Shown one piece after another: positions 31,742 to 44,512 of a stretch of 64,000 bases of DNA. The DNA comes from Rhizophagus clarus (taxonomy: Eukaryota > Glomeromycota > Glomeromycetes > Glomerales > Glomeraceae), in contig BLAL01000274.1 in assembly GCA_015698045.1 (NCBI GenBank), positions 1,612,001-1,676,000 of the forward strand. The letters are read 5' to 3'. The translations under genes and the position numbers were made by a program. Every line of letters starts with the position of its first letter. The stretch's first letter is position 1. The notes beneath the pieces were generated by a model. The model ran no database searches. It was given only the letters and a program-made list of their open reading frames with translations, and was not told where the DNA came from.

Positions 31742-34700
31742 TTAATTATCTGATAATAAGGTATCTAGCATTTGCGATATTTTTGATCTTTCATCTGCAT
31801 CCTCATTGAGTTCTGATAATTGTTTTATGATAATTTTCCTATTTGATTCAATATACTGTTTACAGAAGTCTATTAATCGTGTTGCATCAGATTCTTTTGC
31901 TCTTTCTAAAACGTTACAAACATTAGTAACATTGATCTGGGGACTATTTATAATTTTATCTTCTACTTCTTCCTTGAGTTCAACACCATAATAATTTGTT
32001 ACCTTTAACAAATCAACCAAGAATGTTAAATAATAAGTTTCATAACTTTGACCTGTTGGGATATCATTAGGTTTGCTTAAGACAGGTTCTATTGCATCGT
32101 CAAAAGATTTTCCATATAACCATTGGAGTAATGCTCGGAAAATATCTGGTCGAATATCTTCTATTATAATATCTTTTTTGTCCATTGCTGATTCACTTAA
32201 ACCTCCGTAAAACATTCTATCAAAATACTTTGAAGCAGCTACAATGTAATAAAAATAAATTAGACAATGTTGAGGCTTGATAAGTGAATACTTGAATAAA
32301 GATAATGAATTTAGAATACCTGAAAGTACATATTTGTTAGCACCAATCTTCTCGCCACCAATATTAAAAATAACATCATGATATTTATTATCTTGTTCTA
32401 TAAGTTTATTCTGCAAAGAATTAACCAATTTATCTTTTTGATTGAAAATTGGATTTGGTGATGGAGGTCTTGGTGGTGCTATTTCAGAAGCTCCAGCAAG
32501 TATTAATAAACTCTTATATTCTTTTAAGCAATCTTTGACTTTATACATTCCTTTGATATCTTCTTGTATGCCATACAAAAGCTCTTTTCCTGCTACCCAG
32601 TTTTTTTCATCAAATGGATCATCTCCGTTTAAAAATATTTTCTTTTCGGGTTTATCTATTTTCAATTTAATTAACAACTCAAAGGCCTTATCTTCAGACA
32701 ACGTATTCATTACTTGGTAGATTTCGTTAATTACACCTTTTAATTCTTTCTTATAATTTCTATTCCAAGAATTTGCTTTTGACATTTTCACAATAACAAA
32801 CCAATGTTCAATAATATTTTCGGCAGATGGAAACCCAATTTCTTGGTGACTTTCATTGAAAGATGAATTTGGCTCAACATTTTCGTCGAATAAAGGACAT
32901 TGAGTCCAACATATTTTCACATATTTGCGAGAACAAAGATTTTCAAAAGATTCAAATGATGAAGTCTCCTTCTGTTCCTTATAAAATTGATTTCGAAGAT
33001 TCTTTTCTGATGGAACAAATTTGATCTTCTTAATTTTGTTCCATTGTTCATTATTAAAACTTAAAGTATTAATATTTTCATATAAATATCGTACTAAATT
33101 TTTTGCTCGTTCTTTAACTACATGCGGATTTACACCTTGTTTAATTTGTAGATCAATTTCTTGTGCACATTCAACAAATATATTACAATTCATTTGACGT
33201 TTAAGACCAATTCTTCCAAGAGCATTTAAACAATCATGATTACTTTGAAATTCTTGCGGTAAAATTTTGTCAGTATCTGCAAAAATACTGCGGAATAATG
33301 GATTGTTCATGTCATATAAAGTATCGGCACTTACAAATTCAGTAAGTGATTTGTTGGGTATCACCTCTCGTTGTCTGAAATATTGCTCAATTTCTGGATT
33401 GTTCAACAATAAAATGGCCTGCAGGAAAGGAATATAATCTCGAGGAGGAGTCGAAAATGCCTTGAAACTTGGCAATATATGATCTTTAACGTAGTCTAAT
33501 TCACTTATAAATTTTGCACCTAATTTAACAAGTGTGTTGAAATCGGATTTATTGTTGCACTTATAGAAAGTGGTATTCTTACGAAATGAGAAAAATGGAA
33601 GATCGTATGGAAGAAGGATTCCAGATCTTGCATTAATGAAATTATCTTCACAAGAATGTATCGACCATATAGGTAAAGAAACAAGAATAATTATAAGATC
33701 TCGTTGGTTTTGCACTTGCTCTGTTAAAATAAAATGATTATAAAAATACAGAATATCACATTTATGAAAATAAAGTAGCAAATATATTTTTCGCTTACCT
33801 ATTAAAGTATCAATTTCTTCATTAATGAATGTCCTAAACTTTGCATAGTCTGAAATCGATAAATTACTTTCATCAAACAACTGTTCCAAATCATCCATAT
33901 TTGTATATGTTAAAGCATTCCCCAAAGAACTAAGTATATTTATGGGAGCGCATTGTACGACATATTTTTTGAGATCCTCATGAACATCGTCAGGAAATGA
34001 CATGTCAGTAAAACGTATATTTAACTTTACTAATACTGAATATAAACTATGTTGTCCATTTTTGGGTGCGCATAAAAGTGGATTTGTCATATCAGGTTTG
34101 ATAAGCATACTAATAGGATTAATCACCGGTAGCAGTGGAATTTCCGAAAGTTCCGCAAAATTTATATTTTCTTCAGATTTAAATATCATTGACCAGATTT
34201 TCTGAAGCCAATTTTTATTTATATGTTTCCCATTTGAGTTCCATGGGCTTATATCTTCACTTGGTAATTCGCCTTTTAAGAGATCCAAAATTGCTGAACC
34301 GTTAAATTTTTGTATATTTGTAACTTCGGAAAATTCGTTACTGGAAAAGATATCCAACAAATCCTTCGGTAAATCAATAGTGATAAGTCTAGATCGACCA
34401 TTCGGAAACAAATTTAAATGCTTTTGTTTACCGATATAATAAGCTTTTTGACCTCCAAACTCTCCAACAGAACCATCGCTCAATGGAATCAATGGCAACC
34501 TAGCTAGGTTGTCGAAAGAATCCTTGTCTTCAAGAATAAAAGTAAGCAATTGGAATAATGAATTCTGTGTATTATCGTTGCGTATAATATTATTATGCTT
34601 AAATGGTCTCATCAGTTGTAATTCTTTACAGATTAATTTTCCGCTGATAGGTGTATATGGAAAATTTATAAGTCTTTTAGATTGTTTATCGATCTTAGCG

Positions 34701-37700
34701 ATCTCATCTAATTGTTTCATTTTGCCTTTATCAAGTTTCACAACTCGAATTGGAACTTCCAAGTTAACCAGTATATTTGCAATGTTTGCTTTCTCTTCCT
34801 CGAGAATTCTTGCTTCATTTAATGAAATAAATCGTCCATCATTAGCTTCGGTCCAGAAAAATTTTCGCCCATTGACGCCTAACTTCCTGATAACACTTAA
34901 ACCATAAGTTGTATACAAATCCATAAATGAGTAATCGTTGATAGGCCAAAAATTTTTTGTGGTATGAGGAGTGAAGTTTGTGCTATCTTTTATGTGTCTA
35001 GCTTCCTCAAGCTCTACAATATACTCAAGTAGTTTAACATGTAGGTCAGACAAAACTTCAAGCAAAACATATCTATTCCATTTTGCATAATCACAATCTG
35101 ATTTCAAAAAATCATTTTCAGATTGTAGTCTTGAATTAGACAAAGAAAAGTTCCCGTTCAAATGAACTCCCAATCTGCTGACCATTGATAGAGATAAATA
35201 AGAGAATATTTCACCTCTAAGTTTGGGAGGATTTGGAAACTGTAATATCAATAGTATTTAGTAAATTAATTAATGTTTAATACTATATCATAGTAATTGA
35301 AAAAATTAATTACCGATTCCGCTTTTAATTCATCCAATGATTTTTCATCTGATCGTGCAAGCAAGGTAGCAACTCCTCCTCGTGGCTTTATTTTACAAAT
35401 AAATGATTATTACATAAGTTATAAGATTAAAATATGAGCAAATTAAATTAATTGAAAATCAACTAATTTACCTTGATCCGTTCTTTTTGCGAAAATTCTT
35501 TAAGCTCTTTAAATTCTGGTTTGATTTTGTCATGTCCTCCGGTGCATATAGCCCATATTTCTGAATCTTTTCGTGTGTATTCGGTTTTTTCAATATCTAA
35601 TTGATAAACTTGTGCATCATCAATACTATCAATAACTTTTTGTCGAAAATTACGACAACTATCGATATTATTAATTTTTGCTTCCCATATTAGATTAGGG
35701 CTTTGTTCCTTCATATCGTATAAACTACATGATTCTATATTTCTTAAGAAGAGCATCTCTTTATTACCCTCCACACCATTAAATAATCTAAGAATTTCAT
35801 TAATTTCAAGTATTTCGGTTGAAATTTTACTTCGATGAGTCCTGAGTGGAAGTCTAAATAATGTTCCTTTGAATTTTTTTGTAAAGTCACAACCTTCTAT
35901 GGCCTCATAAGGATAACATTGATCCGGAAAAAGCTTTTTAAATTCCTTTTCAATAAAATTCATTCGAATACCTTTTAACCTTTTAGGAGGATATCCTTTC
36001 GCTGGAAGAAATTTTGCGTGTGGATCTATAAATGCAATAGTTTCTCCGCTTACGAAGCTTGGTAAATCTGTAATGTGAAAAGCACAATTGAACCCCAATC
36101 CAAATTTTCCAATTCTAGTATCATTTTCATCATCATCACGAGATTTTCCTCCAATTCCGAGATTGATTAATGCTTGAAAATCTTTTTCGGAAAACTCTGC
36201 ATCATTATATATCCATATTGCAGGACCTTGCAATTCTTTCATCTCTTCTGTTAATAAAGATTTTTCATAATTAGTATGCTTTCTTCGATCTACTATTACT
36301 GAGAACCGCGTGGCTTTTGCATCATCTGCGTTCTATATGAAAAGAACGTAAATTAATTCGTTATTAGTACTATTTTTGAATCTAAAGGTTTACATTACGA
36401 CATTATTAAAATCACTTTATTACTCACTTGCAAAAACTCTTTAATTATTTGTCTTGGTGAATATTCCTAAATTTTCAAAATGTTTCAAAATTTTAATAAA
36501 TTTTATAAAACAATAATTAAAATAATAAATTAAGAAAATTACTTTGATAATATTTTTGATTCTTGTGGTCAACGGTTCATTCTGTTCATATGGCTCCCAG
36601 CCATTGTCTCCAGTATCTGATGTGGATTTAGATTTCTGATGTTAAAATTTATGGACTCATAATTGTATAATGGATAGAGAGAGTATTATAAATTATAAAT
36701 ACCGCATATTTTTCCTATTAAAGTTTGCATATTCAATTTTTTGGCAGTATACCGTGATACAAGGGGATGAGCAATCATATATTTGCTTTTCTCATCGTCA
36801 TCAAGCCTATCATCCACGTCATCAAAATAAATGTTTTGCAGGTCTACAAGCACATTTTTAGTACTTGGAATTAATAATCCGTTCAAGCTTTTCGAATCAT
36901 TTTCTTTTATATCTCTCATTTGTAAAGTTACAATCTGATCAAGAATTTGAACAACATTTCTTATTTCTTCTATTGACAAATCTTCATTTTCATTTCTTTC
37001 AGCAATATTTTTGATAATTATAATTAAATCTTTGATTCCAATCTCATCACGGACTCCCATAGCTTTAAATAAATTCTTAAATTGATTATATTCTTTAGGA
37101 AGTCTAACTAGGGAGTCGTTATTCATTACAAAATTTTCAGGGATATTAATAACGACTTCATCATTTGAACGAAATGTTTCTCCGCACAAAATCCACGATT
37201 TATGTTTCAAATAGTTTTTCATTTTATTGAATTTGACGCTATCATGTTGAAACGTTATATTCATATATGCATAGATTTTATTACAGATGGATTCCAAATC
37301 CATCGGTGGTTGCTTTCTAGCTACATAATAACGACAATATTCTAATTGTTTTAGGACCGTATTAATATCAGGATTAGTATTCCAATTTAAAAATTCCAGA
37401 AAGTTTTTACTCTTGATATTATATTCCAGAATTGGCGCCACAAAACAAACCAAATATTTATATTCTTGACAATAACAATCCCGAGGTTTCGAAAAGATTT
37501 TCTTTCCAGATTCATTATCAGTCGTGGTAGGTATCCACTCATTTTCTAAAATAGCATCCGAAAATGTTCCATCTTTATTTATTAACTGATCCCAATTTTT
37601 GTCGATATACCTGAAAAGTTTTTTTGCATTTATATGAATGAAGTCGTGAATGTGGGAGGTTCGCTTTCTCTCCATAATAGTATTGATCCGAAAAACAATG

Positions 37701-40700
37701 TCATCTGTAGTAAGAGTTGATTTAATTCCTAATGATCTCAAATTCGAAAGGAACTTATTAACATTAAAAAAATTGGTTGATGACATTCCATATTTGCCAG
37801 CGGGAAAAACTTTCTCATCTTCAAAAAATAACTCATTTACTTCCTTCTTTTCAGGGTCAAATAAATCTATTGGCCTAACTAGGACTGCGTTTGTGGGCAA
37901 TTTTTGTCGTTTTGACATCTCAAGTGTACCAGCAGGTACAAAGGACTTTTTTCCGAGGTCATTCTTCAATTTTTCGTCAAGTATAAGTGGCAATCGATTA
38001 AAAAATTTGTCAACTACTATATCTATGTCACTTGACGATTGCCTTTCAAGAAATGGAACCACGAATTTTCGCCAATAATCATCTGTAGTTAATCGCGGAA
38101 TTCTAATAATATTTTCCAGTATAATACATGAATCTTGTGAGCTTACATCGAGAAATCCTCCCATATGACTTGGATAAATAATTTTCCCGTACGAGTTTTC
38201 ATCTTCACGAGGCAAAAGATACAACTTCATATCTTTAGATTTTAATGAGATTGGTGAACTACGACCAATTTCAGTAAAAATTGGAAAGTGTTTAATAACT
38301 TCAATATGTACTGGTTTCAGACGATTTTGATGCTGTTGTAAGCAAATAGATAAATATTTAATGAACATTGATATTTCATTATATTGTAACTTGCAATTCA
38401 AATTCCTTGGATATGAAGGGTGGGCTTGGAACGAAGACAAGACTGACATAATGTCATCAGGTTTGATAATATACGGATTTATCCTAACGAAGGTAAAGAG
38501 ATATTTAGTTTATTAATTATTATTAAAAAATTAATTACAGAAATACTCACTTATGTGATTCGACGTTAAATCTATTATCAACAAAAACAGCACCAAATTT
38601 TTCAAGGATAGGAATACAACCACGTAATGAGAAGTCTATTTTATTTAAAAAAACCTTTCTAGGAGTTTTTAACTTTCTAAGAGTTGAACAGCTTGTTGGT
38701 ATTAAATGGATATCTTCAAAATTTCTCAAATCCCAATTCCTATAAATTAGATTATCCCATAACTGATAAATCCACTCCCGATTATTCGAAATTGGTATTT
38801 CTTCGAGATTTTTATTTCTTTCATGATTCAGTGTATATTTAATCATGTCGGCAACGGCAAGTTCGTCCAAAATTTTGATGTTTAAATTCCATCCAGTTTT
38901 TGCATTCTCATACAAACGTTTATACAACTCAGAATCGATCGATTTGTCAATAAACTTTTGCAATTGGTCTTCAAATATATGACGTTCATCGTTATAGCTG
39001 TGATTTGTATCATAATCATGTGGATCTGGATCAAGATATACGTTTGAACCGGATCGTGTTAAAGTACCAAGCTTCCCATTCGCGAGTGGAATCATTTTGA
39101 AACCTTTTAATGAATTAAACTGTTTATCTTGTAATATGTAATTAAATAATTGTAAGGCTTCGTTTCTCTCTATTGCACCATGTTCCCATTTATCACGATT
39201 GGAATTTAAATAAGTACGAATAATTTCTGGAGATAAAAGCTTGAGGGAGTTTCTGTGACTAGAATTTTTCAAGGCTTCAATAACGGGATGCAAATTTAGT
39301 ATAATAGGAAATCCAATACTTTCAATTATTTCGTATAAGTTATTAATGGGCCATTTTTCGTCTTCCAAGTAGCCATTGTATATCGAAAGCCAATAAAATT
39401 CAGACTCTTGAAATGAGGATGTACTATATGAACGTGTTGGAACACCATTTACTACTCCGATGGTATTTGACATAGAAGGTCCTTTGAATACAGAATCCTC
39501 AATACCAAGATTAGATACGACGTTCTGCAATAGATTTTTGCAAAAAATACTCATCAATGCACTATCTTTGTCTTTATTAATTATTGGCCAGAATTTGTGT
39601 ACATTATTTTGTTGAACATTAGGGATATTGAACGGCAGTTCGCAAAGAAGTTTGACCCAAGCTTTTGGTAAAACTTCTTCAAATAAATATAGATTCCATT
39701 TAACTTTCAGACGCGCCAATGCATCCACAGCCTAAAAGTTCAACGGTAAATTTTTAAATTATATATAGTGACATGTAATAGGAAGTAATTTATAAAAAAT
39801 ATAGAATATTTACCAATTCTTCATTATCAGCAGCTGACCATAGAGTACGTCGATTAGTACTAACCTATTAAGCAAATAAAAAAAATGATTTAATACCATC
39901 ATAATATTCAACGTAAAAATTGCTTGATTCCTACCGCAAAATATCCATGCACGGAAACGTGAAAGGGCATATTAACTGGAAGGGGTAAAAAGCAAAATAA
40001 TTTTCCAGTAACATCTAAATCACCTAAAGGTAGAGCTAAACCAACATTTGGGATAAATTTATAGTCTCCAATACTTTTTTTGAATTCTTTCTGAAAATAT
40101 GCTTCAGCTTTGAGTAAACTATCAAGGTAATTTAAAATTAACCATGAATTAGTTTCCTTAGGAACTCCTCCCTGCTGTCTAGAGAATGATGCGACATATG
40201 ATGATGTATCTAATTGATCATTTTTGCTTAGTTTCTTTGATTTCAACGAATTCATCATAGGTACAATATTGTCAGATATCAAACGACGTTGGCATCGAAC
40301 TTCATCAGCATTCTCTAACTGGATTGTGTAGAGTAATTCAAGTTTATTAGCACCCTTTTTTAATTCATAGAAACGAATACGCTCAATATATTTTAAGAAT
40401 AATAAGCAATTAATGCTTTCATTTTCGTAAAATTTATGAAACATATCCAAGATATCTTGCGGCTCATAAATTTTATCGGAAATATCCGATTCATCAGAAT
40501 CACGAAGAGGGTAACGAAAGATAGTGCCTTCGAATGGCTTTTCAAATGACTCATTCCACGATTTTCTGAAAGGGGCAAATTGACCAGGATATTTTTCGGC
40601 CAATTTGTCTACAACAAATTTGAAAATTTTTCCACCATTATAATACCATTCATGCGGATCAAGAATAACGTATTTGTCGTCAGTGATAAAAGAAGGAGAA

Positions 40701-41136
40701 TCAGTGATATGATAAATTGAATTAAAGCCGACTCCCATCGCTAGGATAAATATTATTTTAATATATAAAGTTATTAGCATAATATCATTACTGCGTAAAA
40801 TAGAAAAAATTTTTTACCTCCAATTTTGTCAAATTGATCACGTTTTTCACTATCAGCAAGCTTCAACAAGGAAGTAAAATCTCTCTCTTTAAAAATTTTA
40901 TCATTTATTGCTAAAAGTGCAGGACCTTGAAATCTATGGAATTTTGGATTAAATAAACCATTGGATGAATATGTATTATGATCCAAAATGAAAATTTGTT
41001 CAGTACTCTTAGCATCATCCGAATTTTGAAGAATCTCGCGAAGTACTTGTGAACCATCTGGGTATTCATCAAGAATTCTGCGTAAACGATGAGTATATGG
41101 TTCACTCGGTTTAAAATCATCTCCTTCTGGTTCCAT
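31742..41136 (-). CDS. Sacsin-like protein: two HSP90-type ATPase modules and a C-terminal BTB domain
   Basis: Twelve exons on the minus strand: 41136-40818, 40740-39935, 39864-39814, 39731-38551, 38483-36703, 36616-36543, 36466-36428, 36332-35472, 35385-35314, 35239-33799, 33720-32320, 32238-31742. All introns are GT-AG; phases agree and give 2840 residues. Module 1 (about 10-390): EYPDGSQVLREILQNSDDAK, FQGPALLAINDK, IGAMGVGFNSIYHITD. Module 2 (about 1385-1730): EPLTTRIKNIIKEYSPRQII, LQNADDAKATR, LQGPAIWIYND, IGKFGLGFNCAFHITD. These are the Bergerat-fold sacsin repeats (SIRPT), each followed by the long helical/beta region seen in sacsin. Residues about 2653-2780 are BTB/POZ (HDVIFNIGGEKIGANKYVLS, then AASKYFDRMFYGGLSES), with a BACK-like helical tail. 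Animal sacsin has UBL, DnaJ and HEPN modules instead. A role as a chaperone linked to Cullin-3 ubiquitin ligase is inferred. Two introns (33721-33798 and 32239-32319) are stop-free and could be misread as coding; skipping them restores the BTB fold. Confidence 0.88.
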
Positions 41137-42007
41137 TTTGGAAAATTACCAAATATTTTTGAATCTAATGCGCTTAATGATATCAACAATTTATATATAA
41201 AAATATATGCAGAAAATTATTAAAACTTTCCCGATAACGAACAATAAAGGACAATTTAGGAGGTTTCAAAAAATTATAATAAAAACCAGTAGGGTCTGAA
41301 ATTTTTTTTTTAAACGATGAAACATATCATTTATAAGGTTTTAAAAAGTCTACGGAGTGAAAGAAAAAAAATAGTTTGTGATAATATCATCTAAAAAGTA
41401 TAATTTTTTTTTTTGCTTATTAAAGCTAACAAGGTGAACAATAGCAATGTTATTTGAAACATGTTGATTAGTTCATTCTTTTTTTTCTTAATAAGGTCTA
41501 TGGGCACTTTGTTGTTTTGAACGTTGTTATCTTATCAAAATGAAGGTCATTGTATCCAAGAAAGGAAATTACTTATTCCCTACTAAAGTTTACAAAAGCA
41601 ATTGTAAGATACAGTCATACAGTAACGGAGGAATAATCCGTTGTTTTATATGTGAAAGAGTCCGTTTGTGTTCATTCAACCCCTAAGTCTTTAATTTATA
41701 CTGTGTCACGTTTAACACGTTTTAGCGCCCAATGATTATCACTACTTCACACGAAAGCTTGATCTATAGAAAATTCATTAATTATGTGACATGTGTTCTA
41801 CGACCCCTTGTTTTATTTATGTTACGACTGGTAAAAGGAACTGCAATTTCGTATCAGATACTAATTATAGTTAATATTTTTTTTTTATTTTACAAAAGCT
41901 CTTAACGTTCAGCAAGGTTGCACAAATTCTTTAAAGTTAGGTAAATTTTATGATAAGAAAATTTTTTGTGACCTAATTTATAATTTAATAATAATTTTTA
42001 TTTAATA
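41137..42007. other. Intergenic upstream of the sacsin-like gene
   Basis: Putative promoter side of the minus-strand gene. T-runs at about 41300-41310 and 41405-41416; no gene or clear motif. Confidence 0.4.
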
Positions 42008-42289
42008 CTAGCGGTTGCCCGTTGCTTCGCACCGGGATTAATAAGTTGTTTTAAATATATAATAATATACTATATTGAAAAGAAAATGATTATGAATAAA
42101 TCATCGCCACAATTTATTATTCAACTCCATTACTCGTTTTAAAATTATTCAAGCTTCCTGAAACAAGTTCATAGAAAACTAAGAATTAATTTGAGGATTT
42201 GGATAATAGAACCAATTATTAAGGTAAAGTAAATCTTCTGGTTTCTTTTGTTTTTTTTTTTTGCTTTGAAATAATACTAACAAAATTTT

Positions 42290-42610
42290 TTTTACTATTT
42301 CTTTCCATTCTTCTATTTCATTTCTTTACACTTTCTTTTTCATTCCTTTATACTTACTTTTTGTTCTATTATACTTATTATTTTTCATTTCATTAATGGC
42401 TACCTATTTTTTTTTTCGTCCTTTTGCTATTTTTTTTCACTTTATCGTTTCCTCACATTTTTCTTTTTTATTTCTCTATACTCATTATTCTTTTCAGTTT
42501 TTACACTCACTATTTTTTCACACCCTTTTTTCATTTCTCTACACTTATTTTTAGTTTTTCTATATTCACTTTCATTTCCTTTTTTTTTTTCTTTATTTTA
42601 TTTTTTTGTT
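42290..42610. repeat. Polypyrimidine minisatellite
   Basis: Imperfect units of about 40-45 bp such as TTTCTCTACACTTATTTTT and CATTTCTTTACACTTTC. The 62-codon frame at 42424-42612, all F/S/L/I, is translation of this tract. Confidence 0.65.
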
Positions 42611-42889
42611 AACAATATATTTATAATTAATAAAGAAGGAATAAAAATTTAAACAAATGTATAAAATTTTAAATAATAAGTCATGTAATAAGGTAGCATA
42701 AAATCATGAATCGCATGTATGATCTATGATGAAATAAATTTATTTAAAAAATAAACAAAATAAAACAGTTAAATAATGATAAGTAAACAAAGATGGAAAG
42801 AAAAAAAATATTTAAACCCGTAAAAAAAGGCACCAAAATCGAGCTGATTTTTCAAAAAAATTTGATTTAACATGATTACCTTCTAAAGC

Positions 42890-43235
42890 TGTCCTTGATT
42901 TTTCGTGTTTAACTTTGGGATATAATTACTCTTTGATATTTCTTTTAATTTTTGCATTATTTGTTTTTGGGATATGATTATCCTTTTGATGTTGCACTTG
43001 ATTTTCATGCTATTTATCTTTGGAATATGGTTTTCTTGGATTCAATATGTTAAACAATCCTCTGTACATATCATGGTATGAATTCGATAAAATTAATTGT
43101 TATTAAAAATTAGCTATTAATACCTGTATAACCCAGTTTTACCAAAAAAATTGTGAAATAATTAATGTTGCCATTGATTTTCATATTCTTTAGCTCTGGA
43201 ACGTAATTATCCTTCAAAGTTACTTTCTTTTTATA
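42890..43235. repeat. Degenerate tandem repeat, about 60-bp unit
   Basis: Three to four copies of GATTTTCATGCTATTTATCT followed by TTGGAATATGATTATCCTT. The last copy (CATTGATTTTCATATTCTTT, 43171 on) is separated from the others by unrelated sequence. Confidence 0.5.
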
Positions 43236-43319
43236 TTCATAATTTTTATGCAATAAATATTAAACTTCATAGTAAATAATACATATATGTACTAAATGCT
43301 AAAAGTAAAACAAAAAGTC

Positions 43320-43870
43320 CAAAAAGAACATCTACTTCATAATTAGGTACCGCCTAAGGTGAAATCTTACTCCTTAAAAAAAATAAAGAAGCGTTACTAA
43401 TGCTCCAAAATTAAAAGAAAATAAAAAAAAGTCAACACATTTTTTACTTACAGTTTTATGTCCAATAAACTAGCCATGCTGAAGTCCAATTCTTCTTTTA
43501 GAAAAAGAAAGAAAGGAGCATTAGTAATATTGTAAACCTAAAATGAAATTATAAGTAAAAAACAAATGTTCGAAATTTTTTTTTTTTCTAAGTCATAAAC
43601 TACCTAAGCCAAATTCTAACCTCTTCTCAAGAAAAGGAAAGAAAAAAAATATTAGTAATGCTCAAAAATTAAAGGAGAAACAAAAAATTTAAAAACATGC
43701 TTTTTACTTACAATTTCAAGGTCCATGGACTGTCCAATCTGAAATCCAACCCTTCTCTAAAAGAAAAAGAAGGAAAGCAATGTTAGTAATATTCCATATT
43801 AAAATAAAAAAAATAAAATAAAAAACTCTTTCTATCTTTCACTTACAGTTTTGAAGATTTCAAAAGCCCA
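43320..43870. repeat. Degenerate tandem repeat, about 120-130-bp unit
   Basis: Four to five diverged copies share the order ACTTACAGTTTT-AGGTCCA, AAACTAGCC-AGCTGAAAT, CCAACCCTTCTCTAAAAG, AAAGAAAGGAGCATTAGTAA, TGCTCAAAAATTAAA and an A-rich tail. Each unit contains splice-acceptor-like TTACAG, probably by chance. Confidence 0.6.
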
Positions 43871-44512
43871 AGCCAAAAAAATCATTATCAAGAAAACCGT
43901 TACTAAGAAAATAAATATGTATTGTTGCTATATTTATAAAAAAAAAAAAAAAAAAAAAAATTTGATCTATTATTGAAAAAATCATAAAAAAAATCCGATC
44001 TATTGAAAAAAAAAAAGGTTTTAAAAAATCTTGCTAAAAAAAATTAGAGTTTTCACAACTGGATTTTTTGTGAATTTTGAAATTGCGATTTTAATCGTTA
44101 ACGTAAATAGCTTCAAACTGGTTTACTTTAATGAAAAACTGCTATTACTAAAAAAATAATTATTATCAACATGGATTTGCCGATTAAGTTTCTAACTATA
44201 AAAACAGAATAGATCAGGCGCAGGAAAATCACGCGTTGCACAATTCAAAATTATTTATCTAAATATGACTTTTTATATTCATAAATTACAAAATAATAAT
44301 TTTTTTGAAAATAAATACTATACTACAAAATAAATAATTTAGCTAGTATTATGTCCATTCTCGTAATAGTACTACTACTCAAGTAGAAATTTTATTTGAG
44401 CATTATTTCGCTTGATTTTAAAACTAATTTGTATGTACTAATATATAAAGATTGAATATAAAGTTTAGGATTAATAGAGGACTTAAAAATTTGTATATGA
44501 ATATCGATAATA

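Larger units (their letters stand above)
42008..44451 (-). mobile_element. Probable non-autonomous Helitron (3' end clear, 5' end uncertain)
   Basis: On the minus strand the sequence ends with a GC-rich hairpin (CCCGGTGCGAAGCAACGGG, about 42018-42036), then CAACCG and CTAG at 42008-42011 followed by T. This is the classic Helitron 3' terminus: hairpin, CTRR, target T. It is a sharp GC island in AT-rich DNA. A possible 5' end (TC followed by TTTATATATTAGTAC, preceded by A) lies at 44451, but this end is weak. The interior holds only minisatellites and no Rep/helicase frame. Confidence 0.45.

Noticed and set aside
32442..34907. Plus-strand frames up to 132 codons
   Set aside because: Shadows of the sacsin-like gene on the minus strand.
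42424..42612. 62-codon frame of F, S, L and I resembling a membrane protein
   Set aside because: It is a polypyrimidine minisatellite.
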